This document shows positions 1 through 14,200 of a DNA stretch of 64,000 nt, piece after piece. The stretch is from Buddleja alternifolia. Lineage: Eukaryota; Streptophyta; Magnoliopsida; Lamiales; Scrophulariaceae. Each line of letters opens with the position of its first letter. Position 1 is the stretch's first letter. The notes under the pieces were generated by a model, which was not told the DNA's origin, did no database searches, and was given only the letters and a program-made list of their open reading frames with translations. The position numbers and the translations under genes are program-made. The stretch is taken from positions 38,182,503-38,246,502 of the forward strand of contig CM033396.1 of the NCBI GenBank assembly GCA_019426215.1, written 5' to 3'.

Positions 1-340
1 GGTACTGTTCAAAACAGTATCACTATTTCAATAGTAAATCACTGTGTAAATAGTATAAACTATTTTTAATTGTGGTTTGAGATCCGCCGCCTCAAATTCT
101 TATAAATAGAGGGGCAGGCCTTTGTATTTGTAAGCCTTAGAAGCCTTAGAAATCTGATAGTCTCTCTCTCTCTCTAAAATCCCTATCCCTCACTTGCTTC
201 AGCCTCCATCTCCAGTGTAAAATACCAAGTTCTTGTACATTACTGAAGTTGCTATAATAAAAGAAGAGTTTATCTTGTGAGTTTTCTTTTTTATCTTACA
301 GTTTAAATTTTATTTTTACTTTGTATTTAAGGATGAGCCT
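1..340 (+). promoter_or_regulatory. LTR- or promoter-like fragment at window edge
   Basis: A perfect TATAAATA box lies at 101-108. It is followed by a CT-rich leader (about 162-200) and an AATAAAA-type poly(A) signal near 256, the arrangement expected of a retroelement LTR or a pararetroviral-type promoter with its R region. The left boundary is outside the window, so no paired repeat or target duplication can be seen. An ordinary gene promoter is possible, but no coding region follows. Tentative. Confidence 0.25.
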
Positions 341-689
341 TATCGGCTAAATCCTTTTGTGTTAAATTATATCTAAACCTCGTGATTTTTCTAAAAACAT
401 GGTTTGATAATTCTGAAAAGAGATTTTCGTTATGGTATGGACTCTAATGGGTTGATTTAATAAACTGGCTGAAATTAGATAGTCAAGAATGAAACTCATA
501 CTGTTGCCGTTTTTAGCCGTGTTATTTGGCGTTCTTGGGCGTTTGTATGAAAATTCTTGATGATTTAATTTCATTGACGGATTATTAAATTTTATATATA
601 AGAATATATATAATAGATTAGATTATATAATTAATAGCTTATATAATTTAAATTATGTATTTTAATTTAATTTATGAAATTTTTAAATA

Positions 690-1035
690 AATTTAATTTC
701 TAAACTAAATTACTTAAATAATATATTACTTTGTAAAATAAATAAAAAAGAAAAAAAAAAGAAAAAGGGTGGGGAACAGTCTTCGTCTTCCCCACCCCAC
801 CCCCACAATTGCCACCCCACCCCACCCCACCCCACCCCACCCTCACACACACAGACAGAACAATACACACACACACACAAAATTACACGCACACACACAC
901 AACAATACACACACACACAGACAGTCACACACATTCGCACACACACACACACACGTAGTCTCACACACACAGTCACACACATACACCCACATTCACACGC
1001 ACAGTCACACACATATGTATATACATATATAATTA
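690..1035 (-). repeat. Dispersed repeat carrying a (CA)n tract
   Basis: A G/C-rich hairpin-like block (about 765-840, with 'ggggaacagtcttcg') is followed by an imperfect (CA)n tract to about 1020. The block and its AT-rich flank reappear inverted at about 51018-51110, next to a (GT)n tract. This is therefore a dispersed element that carries a microsatellite, not a lone microsatellite. Confidence 0.55.
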
Positions 1036-1607
1036 CTTTTCTTTTTAGTTTAAATTTTTATTTTAAAACTGGGATTAGATATAAATCTAAAAATATGAAG
1101 GGGGTAATATGGTAATTCAAGCTTTTTTGTTTTTTCTAATTTTTTTCTTTTTTTAAAAAAAAATTCTGTAAGGGCAATTCGGTCTTTTTACCCATTCCGT
1201 CCAACCTTACATCAAAAAGTGAAACTACAGGGTGTTAGATGTAATTTATTAAATTAGAAGATATTTTTTGTAATTTCGCAATACTTTAGGATGCTGGATG
1301 TAATTATCCCTATATATATATATTATGAATATATTTTTGATAAATTTAAATTTTAAAAAGTTATGTATTTATGGTGATCGTTGGTTTTAAGAAATTAGAT
1401 CCAAGGGTTGGTAGATCAGGGGCAAATTTGTCTTTTAAAGACAAAAATCCTATACCTAGTCTCAAAATACTCTAGTGAAGCGCGTGAGGAGTTAAATTGA
1501 TTATTTATTTTTTTCTTAGGGGTTCTTTGATAATATTTTTTTCACAAGGGGGTTGGGTAGATAATAAGGCTGATTAGAGGGAGGTCGTGCGTATTTTACC
1601 CTTTTTT

Positions 1608-1775
1608 GTCTATATTATACTATATAAAAAAGAAATCGATTTTCGGTTAACCGGACCTCAATACCGAAACCCAAAAAAAAAAAAATGAAAACCTAACCGG
1701 ATTTTTCGGTTTGTATCTAAATTTTGATTTTCGGTTGGTTTGGACGGTTCGACCAATCCGTGAACACCCCTAGAT
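1608..1775. mobile_element. CGGTT-rich hAT-like terminal fragment, copy 1
   Basis: It begins with a TCTATATTATACTATATAAA-like stretch, contains TTTTCGGTTAACCG, and ends with GTGAACACCCCTA, an ending typical of hAT-type non-autonomous elements (TAGGGGTG... inverted). The same start and end appear in copy 2 near 2588-2809. No matching 5' terminus was found, so it is probably truncated. Confidence 0.4.
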
Positions 1776-2205
1776 AATATCATTATATCAGCGATATTAT
1801 TATGCATTATACATATATAAATTTGAAAAATAATACTCGGTGCCAGGGGGCTGGTGGGGACCCCCAAAAAACTTTGACAAATTAAAATTCTTGATTTTTG
1901 AAAATTTAGGCTCGGCCCCTGTGGGCAATGGCAGATGCATACTTTGAACCATGATGTCGAAAAGCCAATGTTCATCTTACAGACTGTTCATAGGTACATA
2001 TCATAAAATTAAAGTTATCTAGTGGTTAGTTGGCTGAATAGATATCTTGTGGTAAATGTATAGAGTATGACTTTCTAAAGTTATCTAGCGATTAGTTGGC
2101 TGAATAGATATTATGTGCAAAATGAAAATTCCATGCTATCAAAGTGGGTAATACCCAAGTATATTTGTCAATCACTGGGTATGCACCTCATCATCTATAT
2201 TTAAC

Positions 2206-2809
2206 AGTTTCATCGGTCGGTTTTTTAACCGAACCGAACCGAAATTTCGGACCGAAAACCGAACCGAACAGTGTCGGTTCGGTTTGGTTAAAAAACCGAC
2301 CGCTTCTGTCGGTTTTTTTCGGCTCGGTTAAAACCGAAACATATTTTTTTTTTTTTACTTTTGTTTGGCTATTGTTGTTCACTTTTTTTTTGGAATGCAT
2401 ACATTTATATATTTATAATTATGTTTAGCACGTCCAACTAAAATTGACATAATGAAATTTACAAGTGAACCGGTTCGGTTTGATTTTTCGGTATAAATAA
2501 ATTAATAAATTAGATATAAATAAATAATTGAAATTTAATCATGACTAATTTTAATTCAAGTTGTCACTAGGAAACACATTTTTTTATAATTTTTTTATCT
2601 ATATTATACTATATAAAAAAATAAAAAAATAAAATATTTTTTTTTCGATTTTTCGGTTAACCGACCGAACCGAACTTCCAAACCGAAACCCGAACCGAAA
2701 AATCGAAATTTGCAAAAAAAAAAATGAAAACTGAACTGAAATTTTGGTTCGGTTTTCGGTCCGGAGAAATTTCGGTTCTTGGTCAGTTTGGTTGATTCGT
2801 GAACACCCT
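2206..2809. mobile_element. CGGTT-rich hAT-like fragment, copy 2
   Basis: Many copies of CGGTTCGGTT and the complement AACCGAACCG occur at 2215-2340 and 2640-2790, and the right end reads GTGAACACCCTA. Such subterminal arrays are typical of non-autonomous hAT elements in eudicots. The middle is AT-rich and non-coding. The 5' terminus and target duplication were not identified. Confidence 0.4.
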
Positions 2810-3046
2810 ACGTTGTTATTTAAAGTGCTACATTATGCTTTATCCTCCCTGCCACAGCAACACATTCAATATTGTGTGCCTTATATTTATATGACTTTCT
2901 TCAATACACTATAGAAAACTTTATAATCTAAATCTGAAAAACTTTATAATTTGAACTTAATTTTAGTTCATCAGTGTAAGCTACAATTAATAAACTCTTT
3001 AATTTCTTTATGACCATCTTTTGTTTCCACTCTTTTTTGGATTAAA

Positions 3047-5203
3047 ATGGAGATTAGTAACATCTATAGCGCCAGTAATAGCTTTAGAGGAAATGCTTCT
3101 GCAACTAGGAATAACGTTTTGGAATTCTTTTCAAGTTCAACACGAGACGAAGATGATGAAGAAGCTCTAAAATGGGCCGCCCTCGAAAAACTTCCTACGT
3201 TCGACCGTTTAAGAAAAGGCCTTTTGCTCGGATCAAGAGGTGCCGCCAATGAGGTTGATGTAGATGATCTTGGATTTCAAGATAGGAAAAAATTGGTCGA
3301 AAGGCTTGTTAACGTTGCGGAAGAAGATAATGAAAAGTTCTTGTTGAAGCTCAAGAATCGAATCGATAGGTAATCGGATGTCTCTTCAAACTTTTATTTT
3401 ACTCATTTATGGTTAAAAATTTATGGTTGTTAATTTTTTGACACAACTACCCTTGGATTTTTAGATTAAGAATTAATCAGCTGACATGATTCTTTTTAAT
3501 ATAAATCTTTTTGGATTAAAAAAACAGTTTTAAGAGTTTTTTGGATTTAAAAGTTTATTTAAGGAATTTCTAGTGATTTTCCTTTTTTTTATTTTGCGCT
3601 TTCCATGTGATTTTTTTTCAATATTCCTAATTTTTATGTTTTCTTGAGTCTTTTATGTTCATCTTCTGTTTTATTTTTCCCTGGCAGAGTTGGTATCGAT
3701 TTACCGACGATAGAAGTAAGATTCGAGAACCTGAAAGTTGACGCAGAAGCTTATGTGGGCAGCAGAGCTTTGCCTTCTTTCATCAACTTCTTTATCAATA
3801 TGTTGGAGGTAAGATCAGTTTAACATTCGATATCCAGCACTGGCTCACACGATGTTAAAGTAAAATTAAAAGTAGCTCGCTGCTTGTGCCTTTGCATGCC
3901 TATGCGCTGCATTATTGCATAGACGGAGCCAGGAGTTCTGGTAGGGGCACCCAAGTTAAAAAAAACATAAAAAAAGATATGTCCTCAATCATATTTTTAT
4001 TTTTCTTGAACATCAATCTAACTCGCGTTTCTCTGTTAAGGGACTCTCAAGCTATCTTCATATACTCTCTAGTCAAAAGAAGTCTTTTTCGATCCTAAAC
4101 AATATCAGTGGAATCTTAAAGCCTGGCCGGTAAGAAAAGTAGCCAATTCGCGTTAAATTTGTTCATTCTAAGTTGGCGGTATTTATTTACGCGCCATATA
4201 GAACTTCTAACTTCTTTTTTTTCCCTTTGCTGTTGGCAGTATGACACTTCTTTTAGGGCCTCCAAGTTCCGGAAAGACAACACTTATGTTGGCTTTGGCT
4301 GGGATGCTTGATCCTGATCTGAAGGTGAAGTCCTCCATTTTCTTTATTTCTTTTCAAATTTGAGCCTTATTAATCAATTTTATGTATCTTTCACTAAGTT
4401 GAGACCTTAAGAAGAGTAAATTTTAACATTCTGAATGAACAGTTCTCAGGAAATGTGACATATAATGGGCATAGTATGAAAGAATTTATACCACAAAGAA
4501 CTGCTGCGTATATAAGCCAAAATGATGTTCATATTGGAGAAATGACTGTAAGAGAAACATTGGCATTCTCCGCAAGATGTCAAGGAGTCGGAAGTAGTCA
4601 CGGTTAGTTCCTCCTCAATCATCAATGTTTTTCACTATGTAAAAAACGATGAAAATGACTAAAGATATTACCATGTGAAAAACTCTGCAGAAATGCTGGC
4701 TGAATTGTCAAGAAGAGAAAAGGAAGCAAATATAAAGCCTGATCCTGATGTAGATATCTATATGAAAGTAAGAATTCAAGAATCGCAATTTGTAGAAAAT
4801 AAGAGGATTTTTTTAATTTTTTTTTTCATATTGTAGATTTCTGTTACTATTTTAATTATGTAGGCAGCAGCTACAGAAGGTCAAGAAGCAAATATTGTCA
4901 CAGATTATATTCTTAAGGTATGGCTCAAAGTCGCGGTGTTGGTAATAGTGGTAGATAGTGTTCTGCATTGATACGTCATATCAGAATAATATTGGGCAAT
5001 ACGAAATAAATACATTTTAGAATGCATAAAATGTTATCAATAAAAAGTAAAATTGTAGAAAAATATAATTAACATTAATTACTACTCATTAAAATAGTAG
5101 GAAATTTTATTAAACAAAATTAAGTATAACGTTTTTACCGAGCTTATAGTTGTAATAAAAATGATTTCACTAGTAACTACACCAGCAATCATTCATTAAA
5201 TGT

Positions 5204-5243
<40 letters not shown>

Positions 5244-8200
5244 ATTATCCAGATCTTATCAGAAAACATGTCTACAGAAAAAGTGGAAACTCGATTGTTA
5301 GAAGAATATCAAAGATATCTGATATTATCATACTGTATCACTGTTCATATTCATATACAGACGATAATATTGTTGTATTAGCGATACTACAAGACAATTT
5401 ATATTTAACAAAGGGTACAAGCAATGACCTTTAGTCAATTATCACTAATCAATAGTCATTGATAACGAGTTTATAATGGCTTTTTAGCCGTTGTATCCCT
5501 GTGTATCATCTTATGTTATCGAATATTATCAGCAGTATATAAACTCGAAGAATAATAGATGTACTTCAATATTATTAGATTAACAAAGGTTGATCTGGAT
5601 ATGCATTAACCGATATCATCTGATATCGTCCGATACTTTGAACCTACGATCTAGTCTTAAACTTTCTCATATTAATCAAATGATGCATATTAAAGAGAAG
5701 ATATTTTCGAATAAAACTTGATGCTCTTTGCAGATACTAGGATTGGACATTTGTGCCGATACTTTGGTAGGAGACGAAATGATTAGGGGAATATCTGGAG
5801 GGCAGAGGAAACGCGTTACAACAGGTAACAACGCTATATTTCTAGACAAAATGAAATTTTTCATAGGTGAATTAACGGATTTTGTCGAATTTTTTTCCTT
5901 AAAATCAAAATTCACAGGTGAGATGTTAGTTGGACCAGCAAAGACACTTTTCATGGACGAGATATCCACCGGACTAGACAGTTCCACGACTTTCCAAGTT
6001 GTGAATTCCATTAGACAATTTATCCACATTCTCAAAGGGACTATTCTTATTTCTCTCCTTCAGCCAGAACCCGAGACATATGATCTATTCGACGATATTA
6101 TTCTTATATCCGAAGAACAAATCGTTTATCAAGGTCCTCGTGAGAATGTGATTGAGTTTTTTCAATCTATGGGTTTCAAATGCCCTGAGAGAAAAGGGGT
6201 GGCTGACTTCTTGCAAGAGGTAGACATAAAAAAAAAAAGAAGTACTATTTATATGCACACCCCCACACTTGTTAGGTAATTACCACAAGTCTCGTAAGGT
6301 TTTAAAAATTACCAAGACACCTCTTGATAGAAAATCTAACTTTTGGTCACATAAGTATGCCCCGGTGTACATTTGATCTCATTGATTTGGTTTATCTCAA
6401 ATTGCATCATGTATCTTTCTAAAAATTTCACATTTGGTCTCATACGTGATTTCATCAGTAAAAAATGTAATCGAGTCAGGCGCAAGCAGTGTGTGTGGCC
6501 GTTAGCAATAGAGAATTAAAATTTATGGGCGTGGCTCCATTAATTTTTTGACGAAAATCACGTTTGAGACCAAAAAGCGAGACTTTTGAAAAAGATACGG
6601 GATGCAATATGAGATAAACCAAAACATCGGGGCCAGATGTGTACTGGGGTATACTTATGGGACCAAAACATTGGGGCCAGATAAACCAAAACATTGGGGT
6701 GACACTGCAATATGTTTTACTTCCTTGAGAAGTTACGGTAATTTCTCAAACTTCAAGGTGTTTTTTGTAATTAAAGCCTCACACAAGAGGTGTCTATGTG
6801 ATTCACCCTAAATGAAATACGCCGATGAGAACGTATTCTAATAAAACCGATTCTTCAAACTTTGTTCATCTGATTGAATATTTAATCTCATGCAGGTAAC
6901 ATCAAAGAAAGATCAGCAACAATATTGGGCATACAATGACAGGCCTTACAGGTTTATTACAGTCAGGGAATTCGCTGAAGCGTTCAAATCATTTCACATC
7001 GGTGAGAAATTAATGGCTGATCTTGCGACCCCATTTGCCAAGACGAAAAGCCATCCAGCCGCTTTGGCTTCTAAAGAATACGGTGTTAGCAAAATCGAGC
7101 TTCTAAAAGCTTGCGTCTCCAGAGAAATCTTGCTAATGAAGAGAAACTCTTTTATCTATATATTCAAGCTCTTCCAGGTAAGTATTCTGCTTCAATTTGT
7201 TTTGCAATTTTTTGTCACGCCCAGCCCACGAGCTCGTTGGATGCAATCCAAAATGAATATCCATTGTTACACTTGAGTCCTTTGGCCCATACCATATACA
7301 ATTCCAATTTCTTCTATTTTGTCCATGTTGGACAAAATTTATGGGACTTCACAATTTTAGTACATTATCTTGACTTTATTAAATATTCAAAAACTTTGGA
7401 AATTTTCGGAGGAAAATAGCATAAAAGTGAATGGGTTTTTCCGAAGTTGCAAACGGACCCCATGAGTTAGAAAGAATACCAAAATGTAGCTCGAGCACCG
7501 TCCTCCAGGGCACCACAATCGTCGTGTTGTTGGGCTTTTGTGGGAATTTTTTGTACATGTGGGTGGTTTTTTCCTCAACTTTGACAAATATAAGGAGCCT
7601 TATACAATCATACCACCAAAAACTCTCTAAATTTTGCGTTTCTGGTGAAAAAATAATTGCTCGGCCATTATTTGAATTTCAACCAAAATTAGATATTGCC
7701 GCGTAGCCACCAAATACGACATTGCGAAACAGATGGATAAATAATGAAACGTGAAATAGGCCAACTTATAGGACAAAAGACGCATTTTTGTCTAACTTTT
7801 TTGTACCTTTATTGGTTAATTATAGGAAAATTGCATTTTTCATCCACGATATATGCCGATTTTACTTTTAATACCACATTTTACATGATTTTGATTTTAG
7901 TCCCAATATTTCAAACAAATTGCAAAGCCAGTCCTTTTATTAAGCAAAATTAGTCCTTATCTTTGTATTCCTTTAAAATCTAACGAAGTTATCTATTCTT
8001 AAATTGCATTTTAATCCCCTTTAACTACACACCTCATATTAAAAATCTCATATACAAAATTTGGAATCATTTACCCCCCCTAAATTATAGCTCTTCCATA
8101 ACTTTTCAATTGCCACCAATACCCTTAACCATTATTTTTCCTTTTCTCTTAAATTTTTTCAGCATTGTCATTTTTTTCTTTTTTCACAATACTATTTTCT

Positions 8201-11200
8201 CTTTTAGTTGCTATCACCCTTGCACAATTAACAGGGTTTTAAAGTTAAGAAATATGCTAAGGGTACGTACGTGTATGCTAGTACAATTCATGGAGTAAGT
8301 GATATATAACTTTATTTAGGGCCCGGGATGTTTGACACAAGTTGTATAGTTTACGGGGACAAATTGCAACTTTTGTCCACAATTTCTAACTGTTGAAAAA
8401 GTAGATGGATAATTACAGTTTTGGTCCCTAATGTTGACATCTAAATTAATTTTGGTCCCCCATTTGTTGGACTTGACAATTTTGGTCCCTAATCGTTCAA
8501 TTTTTAACAAAATTCGTCCCTGACGTCAATTTTTGGGGAATTTTCAGTCAATTTTGGGGGAAAGTTAACGGCATGGACGAAGTTGTTAAAAAATGAAAGA
8601 TGAGGGACCGATTTTGTCGAATCCAACAAACGGGGGACCAAAAGTGTTTTGGGTGTCAACATTAGGGACCAAAGCTGTAATTATCCCAAAAAGTAGAAGA
8701 GTAACATGCTTAACCCTGGGCTAATGAGGTTGCAATTTTTCCAGAATAATGGAATTAGAAACAAAGTCAGGTAAAGCAAGTGGTGCTAAAACTAAAACGA
8801 GCCAATTTTTCCTCCGTTATCTTACCACTTTTGGATTTTGGTCCTATTTTTGTTTTATTTTTTCGATTTGTAATCGATAACTATCCAAGTTTTGGCAATT
8901 TTAGTCCAATTTTGACCGGAGCCCACCAATTTGGCCAAAATTTGCCATGTGTCGGACACGTGGTTCTCACATGGACAAAAAATTGATGATTTTTCAATTT
9001 TCCCGCCAAGATGGACGCTGACTAGGACAAAATTGATGGGGGTGGTATGCCACGTGGCAAGTTTAGGCCAAATTGGTCAGTTCCGGTTAAAATCTGAGTA
9101 AAATTGCCAAAACTTGGATAGTTACAGGAGACTGTGCAAATCGAGAAAGAAAAAGGACAAAAATCCAAAAGTGGAAAAGATACAGGACGAAAAATGAAAT
9201 TATCCCCTATTGTGCGTGACGAGAAATGCAATTTTGCCGCTAAGTGTATCTGTTTTTTTTTTTTTTTTCCTAATGATGAATTCTTAAATCTCTATTTAGA
9301 TTAGTCTATTGGCCGTCATAGCAATGTCGCTATTCATTCGTCCTAAAATGCATCGAGACAGCTTAATAGATGGAAGGATATTTGCTGGTGCTCTATTCTT
9401 CTCTATCACAATGGTCACATTCAATGGAATGGCAGAGATAGCCATGCTTATTCAAAAGCTGCCAGTTTTCTATAAGCAAAGGGGTTTCTTCTTTTTCCCT
9501 GCGTGGGCGTATGCTCTTCCGGTGTGGATAGTCAATATCCCTACTAGTGTTGTTGAAATAGCCGCCTTTGCGATACTCACTTACTATGAAATCGGATTTG
9601 ATCCAAATTTTGAAAGGTACCTAAAAGGTTAAGATAAAATGTAGTTAATTTTGAACGTCGACTGTTGTGAATGCTAATTTGGATTTGCATCGCAGATTTA
9701 TCAAATATTATTTGGTACTCTTAGTCCAAATGCAAGCGGCATCTTCATTATTTCGTTTGATTGGGGCAACGGGAAGGAACATGATCATAGCCAACACGTT
9801 CGGGTTCTTTGTTTTGCTCATGGTTTTTGCAATGAGCGGCTTTGTATTGTCACGAGGTATTGAGTATGCGTTTTTATTAGGGACAATACTTTTTTTGGTC
9901 TCTCATGTTTAATGTTATAATCACTTTAGTTTCTCATGTTCAAATCGTAACTTTAGCATTCTAGCCTTCGAATTTGGTTTCAATATAAGTTCTTTTGAAC
10001 TTTTTTACCTATAAACATTAAACGAAATTTGTCCAAAGTACTTGAGGGAAAATATGTTCAAAAACACTTAAATGAAACTAAATATAAAGATTACAGATGA
10101 TAAAATCAATATTTAAACGTGACATACTAAAGTGATTATGACATTAAACACGAGGACCAAAACTGACATTATACATTGTTGTAAATGCAATTCAATCATG
10201 ATGAAAAGGACTGGATTTTCCCTATCCTTCCTTTTCCATTTTCACTTTCGATCAATGCTTTGTAGATAACATAAAGAAGTGGTGGTTATGGGGTTACTAT
10301 ATCTCTCCGATGATGTATGGAGAAAACGCAATTCTTGTAAATGAATTCAGAGGTCACAGTTGGAGACATGTAAGTTTAGATATCTATTTTTATTTATACG
10401 TACAACTTTTTGAGGTGACATTAAATTCGTTTATATTTTTTGAAAGGTTTCCGCAAACACAAATGTATCGTTGGGAGTCGAGTTTGTAAAGTCTCTAGGG
10501 TTTTTCTCGGACTCATACTGGTACTGGATAGGAGTAGCAGCATTATTAGGCATGATGCTTCTATATAACTGCCTTAGCATTCTGGCTCTGACATACCTTA
10601 ACCGTGAGTAGTTTTGAAAATTTTCAATTGAGAACGTTTTGGCTACAAGTTGATGTAGTAATATACGATGCAAAATATGACAGCTCTTGGAAAGTCTCAA
10701 GCTGTACTACCAGAAAATAGCACAAGAAATGAGAATGAGGTTAATGGTGAGTTATTGTCTTAGAAGTTGGTCCATACATTTCGATAAAAATTTGAACAAA
10801 ATCTTAACCTCTTCTATAATTGAGGTAAACTCTAACATTGCTGAAATTTTAATAAATTCCAGAAAGAGAAGATCAAAGAAAGAAGAGTGGAATCGTTCTT
10901 CCGTTTGAACCACACTCCATTGTATTCGATGAGGTCAAGTACTCTGTTGACATGCCACAGGTAATCGGAAGCTCAGATTGTGATCGATATGGTATAAATA
11001 TAGGCTGATATCCGATACTGATAGGTACCAGATTAGCAATGGCCGATTCGATAATATCATTTATTATTTTTCAAGTTTATATATATGTACCTGGCTATAA
11101 TATCCGGTAATGTTGTTAGGAATCAATGCGCATAAACGAACTTAAAAGTAAAGAGAAAGCAAGAAAAGAGACAACGATTTTACGTGGTTCGGCAAATTGC

Positions 11201-14200
11201 CTACGTCCACGGACCTATGTTAGAGAGATTTTATTATTCTTGTGAGAGAGATACAATTACAATGAAGAGAATTTCATCTACTTATATGTTATACACTTGG
11301 AGACTCAGATATAATGACCTAACCGAGTAGGTAACTCAAAACTTGCCAAAATTACACAAAACCGCGTAAAATTAACGCTCCCAGCGTCGGGCCCACGCCT
11401 AGGCGCCGAAAGGCCACGCCTAGGCGCCACTGTGCCGGCGCCTAGGCGCCGTTATGGCCACGCCTGGGCGCCGCCGACAGTAGCCTCGGCCCTTCTCCTT
11501 CGTGCCGCGCCTGAGCGCGTATATGGCCGCGCCTAGGCGCCGTTCCGGCTCAATTTCTTCTTCCTTTCGCACCTTGATTTGTCTCCACACTTTAAACCCA
11601 TCAATCTCCCACTTGGAGACCAAACTCAAAGTAGAAACACAACCTCTTCATCAAACTCCATGACTCTTCATTCTCCAAATGAAAACACTCTCTCTCTAGC
11701 ATAAGTCGGCCTCCTCATCACATAAGTTCGAGGCCAACTGAGGCCATGCAAAACCTCAGTTTCTCGGTGGTAACTCCCTTAGTTAACATATCCGCCGGAT
11801 TCTTCGCACCAAGCACCTTCTTCAACTCCAAAGTCCTATCATCTATCATCTCTCGGATATGATGATACTTCAATTAATATGCTTCGTCCTCGAGTGAAAC
11901 ACCGGATTCTTTGCCAAACAAATGGTACTTTGACTATCACTATAGAGTGCACAATCTCGTTGCTCCTTATCTATCTCCCTCAGAAAGTTCTTCAACCAAA
12001 CCATCTCTTTGCCCGCTTCTGAAATAGCAATGTACTCAGCCTCGGTTGTGGAGAGTGCTACACACTTTTGTAGCCTAGAAGTCCAACTTATTGCAGTGCC
12101 ACCTACAGTGTAAATGTACCCCGATGTACTCTTCCGACCATCTTGATCACCACCTAAATCCGCATCCACGAAGCCCTCCAAAGTAACACTACTGCCCGAA
12201 AAACACAAGCACATACTCGATGTACCCCTCAAATACCTCAGTAGCCACTTTACTGCTTCCCAATGCTTTAACCCCGGATTAGCCATATACCGACTCACAA
12301 CTCCCACTGCATGAGCTATATCCGGCCTTGTACACACCATTGCATACATTAAACTCCCAATGGCAGAGGCATAGGGAACCTTTGCCATTTGATCTCGCTC
12401 CTCCTCAGTTTTAGGTGATTGTTCCTTGCTTAACTTGAAATGACTCCCCAAAGGTGTACTTCTAGACTTTGCATTTGAGATTGCAAATCTAGCAAGTACC
12501 TTTTCAATGTACTTCTCTTGAGTCAACTTGAGACTCCCACTCGACCTATCTCGAATGATCCTCATCCCGAGGATTGTATTTGCAGCTCCCAAGTCTTTCA
12601 TCTCAAATTCCGTGGATAGTTGCTTCTTCAACTTATCAATTTCTCTCATGTTAGACCCAACCACTAACATATCATCCACATACAGTAGCAATATTATGTA
12701 ACAATCCCTAAACTTCTTGAAATAACAACAATGATCCATTTGACACCTAGTATATCCACTACTAGCCACGAAGGTGTCAAACTTCTTATACCATTGCCTC
12801 GGAGCTTGTTTAAGTCCATACAAGCTTTTCTCTAGCTTGCATACAAGGTCTTCTCGTCCATTCTCCAGAAAACCTTCCGGTTGAACCATGTAGTTTTCCT
12901 CCTCCAAATCTCCATGAAGGAATGCCGTTTTTACATCTAATTGCTCAAGATGCAAATCCTCTACAGCAACAACACTTAGAACCATCCTAATAGTAGTCAA
13001 CTTGACAACCGGCGAAAATATTTCAGTGTAGTCAATCCCTTCCTTCTGCTGGAATCCTTTGACCACCAACCTCGCCTTGTACCTTTTACTACCATCCGGT
13101 TCATCCTTAACCCGAAATACCCACTTGTTCTGCAAAGCCCATTTCCCCTTCGGTAACTCAGTCAGCCTCCAAGTTCTATTTCTCTCAAGCGAGCTCATTT
13201 CATCCTTCATGGCTAGCTCCCACTTGAGAGAATCTCCCACACTTGTCGCCTCTTTGTACGACTCGGGCTCACCCGAATCCGTTAAAAGTAAATAGTGTAA
13301 GGAAGGGGAATACCTCATGTTTGGTTTAGGAGTTCTACTCAATATTCTCAAGGTTGGTGGTGGAGTCTCTGGATCATCCTCGATCCTATTCTCAGTGTCA
13401 TTCCCAGCAACCTCGTCTAGAGTGATCTCTTCCAGTATTGCCTTTGGTTTCTCGTTTTCCTCAGTCTCTGCTCCAAGTCTATCCTTGTAAAGCACCCTTT
13501 CGTTGAACGTGACATCCTTATGCCTTATGATTTTGTTGTTTTGGTAATCCCAGAACCGATACCCAAAACTCTCTCCTCCATAGCCAATAAAGATGCACTT
13601 CTGTGCCTTAGGATCCAACTTATCCCTGTCATCAGAACTTCGCAAGACATAAGATAAACAACCAAATATTTTTAAATGCGATAAATTTACCTCCTTTCCA
13701 GACCAAACCTCCTCCGGTATTTTGAAGGTCAACGGTACTGAAGGTCCCCGGTTGATGAGGTAAGCCGCCGTGCTCACTGCATCAGCCCAAAATGTCTTTG
13801 GCAACCCAGAGTGAAGCCTCATGCTCCTAGCTCGTTCATTCAAAGTCCTATTCATCCGCTCTGCAATCCCATTCTGCTGCAGAGTCCCCGGAATAGTCTT
13901 GATCATCTTGATCCCATTCTCTGCACAATAGTCTTTGAATTCTTGGCTATCATACTCCCCGCCATTATCCGACCTTAGACACTTCAATCTCAACCCCGTT
14001 TCATTCTCGACTTCTGTCTTCCACTTCCTAAAGGTATTAAACACATCCGACTTATTTTTCAGAAAATAGACCCATACCTTTCGAGTGGAATCATCTATGA
14101 AGGTGACATAGTATCTCGACCCTCCAAGTGACTGTATGGGAGTCGTTCCCCATACATCAGTATGCACAAGCTCCAACTTCTCTGCCTTCGGTTCTCTACC

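Larger units (their letters stand above)
341..3046. other. Gene-free upstream region, repeat-rich
   Basis: No coding region is supportable here. The stretch holds AT-rich DNA (590-720), a CA-repeat element (about 690-1035), two related CGGTT-rich repeat fragments (1608-1775 and about 2206-2809), and the proximal 5' flank of the ABCG gene (about 2810-3046). The text around 1160-1310 resembles one arm of the foldback elements seen elsewhere in the window. I see no convincing core promoter for the ABCG gene; an AT-rich TATATTTATA-like stretch lies near 2880. Confidence 0.5.

Noticed and set aside
710..1032. Cys/Val- and Thr/His-rich open frames on both strands
   Set aside because: They are translations of the (CA)n/(GT)n tract; low-complexity artefacts.
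13059..13295. Antisense open frames within copia A and B
   Set aside because: Shadows of the polyprotein on the opposite strand; the same antisense frames recur in both copies because the sense sequence is conserved.
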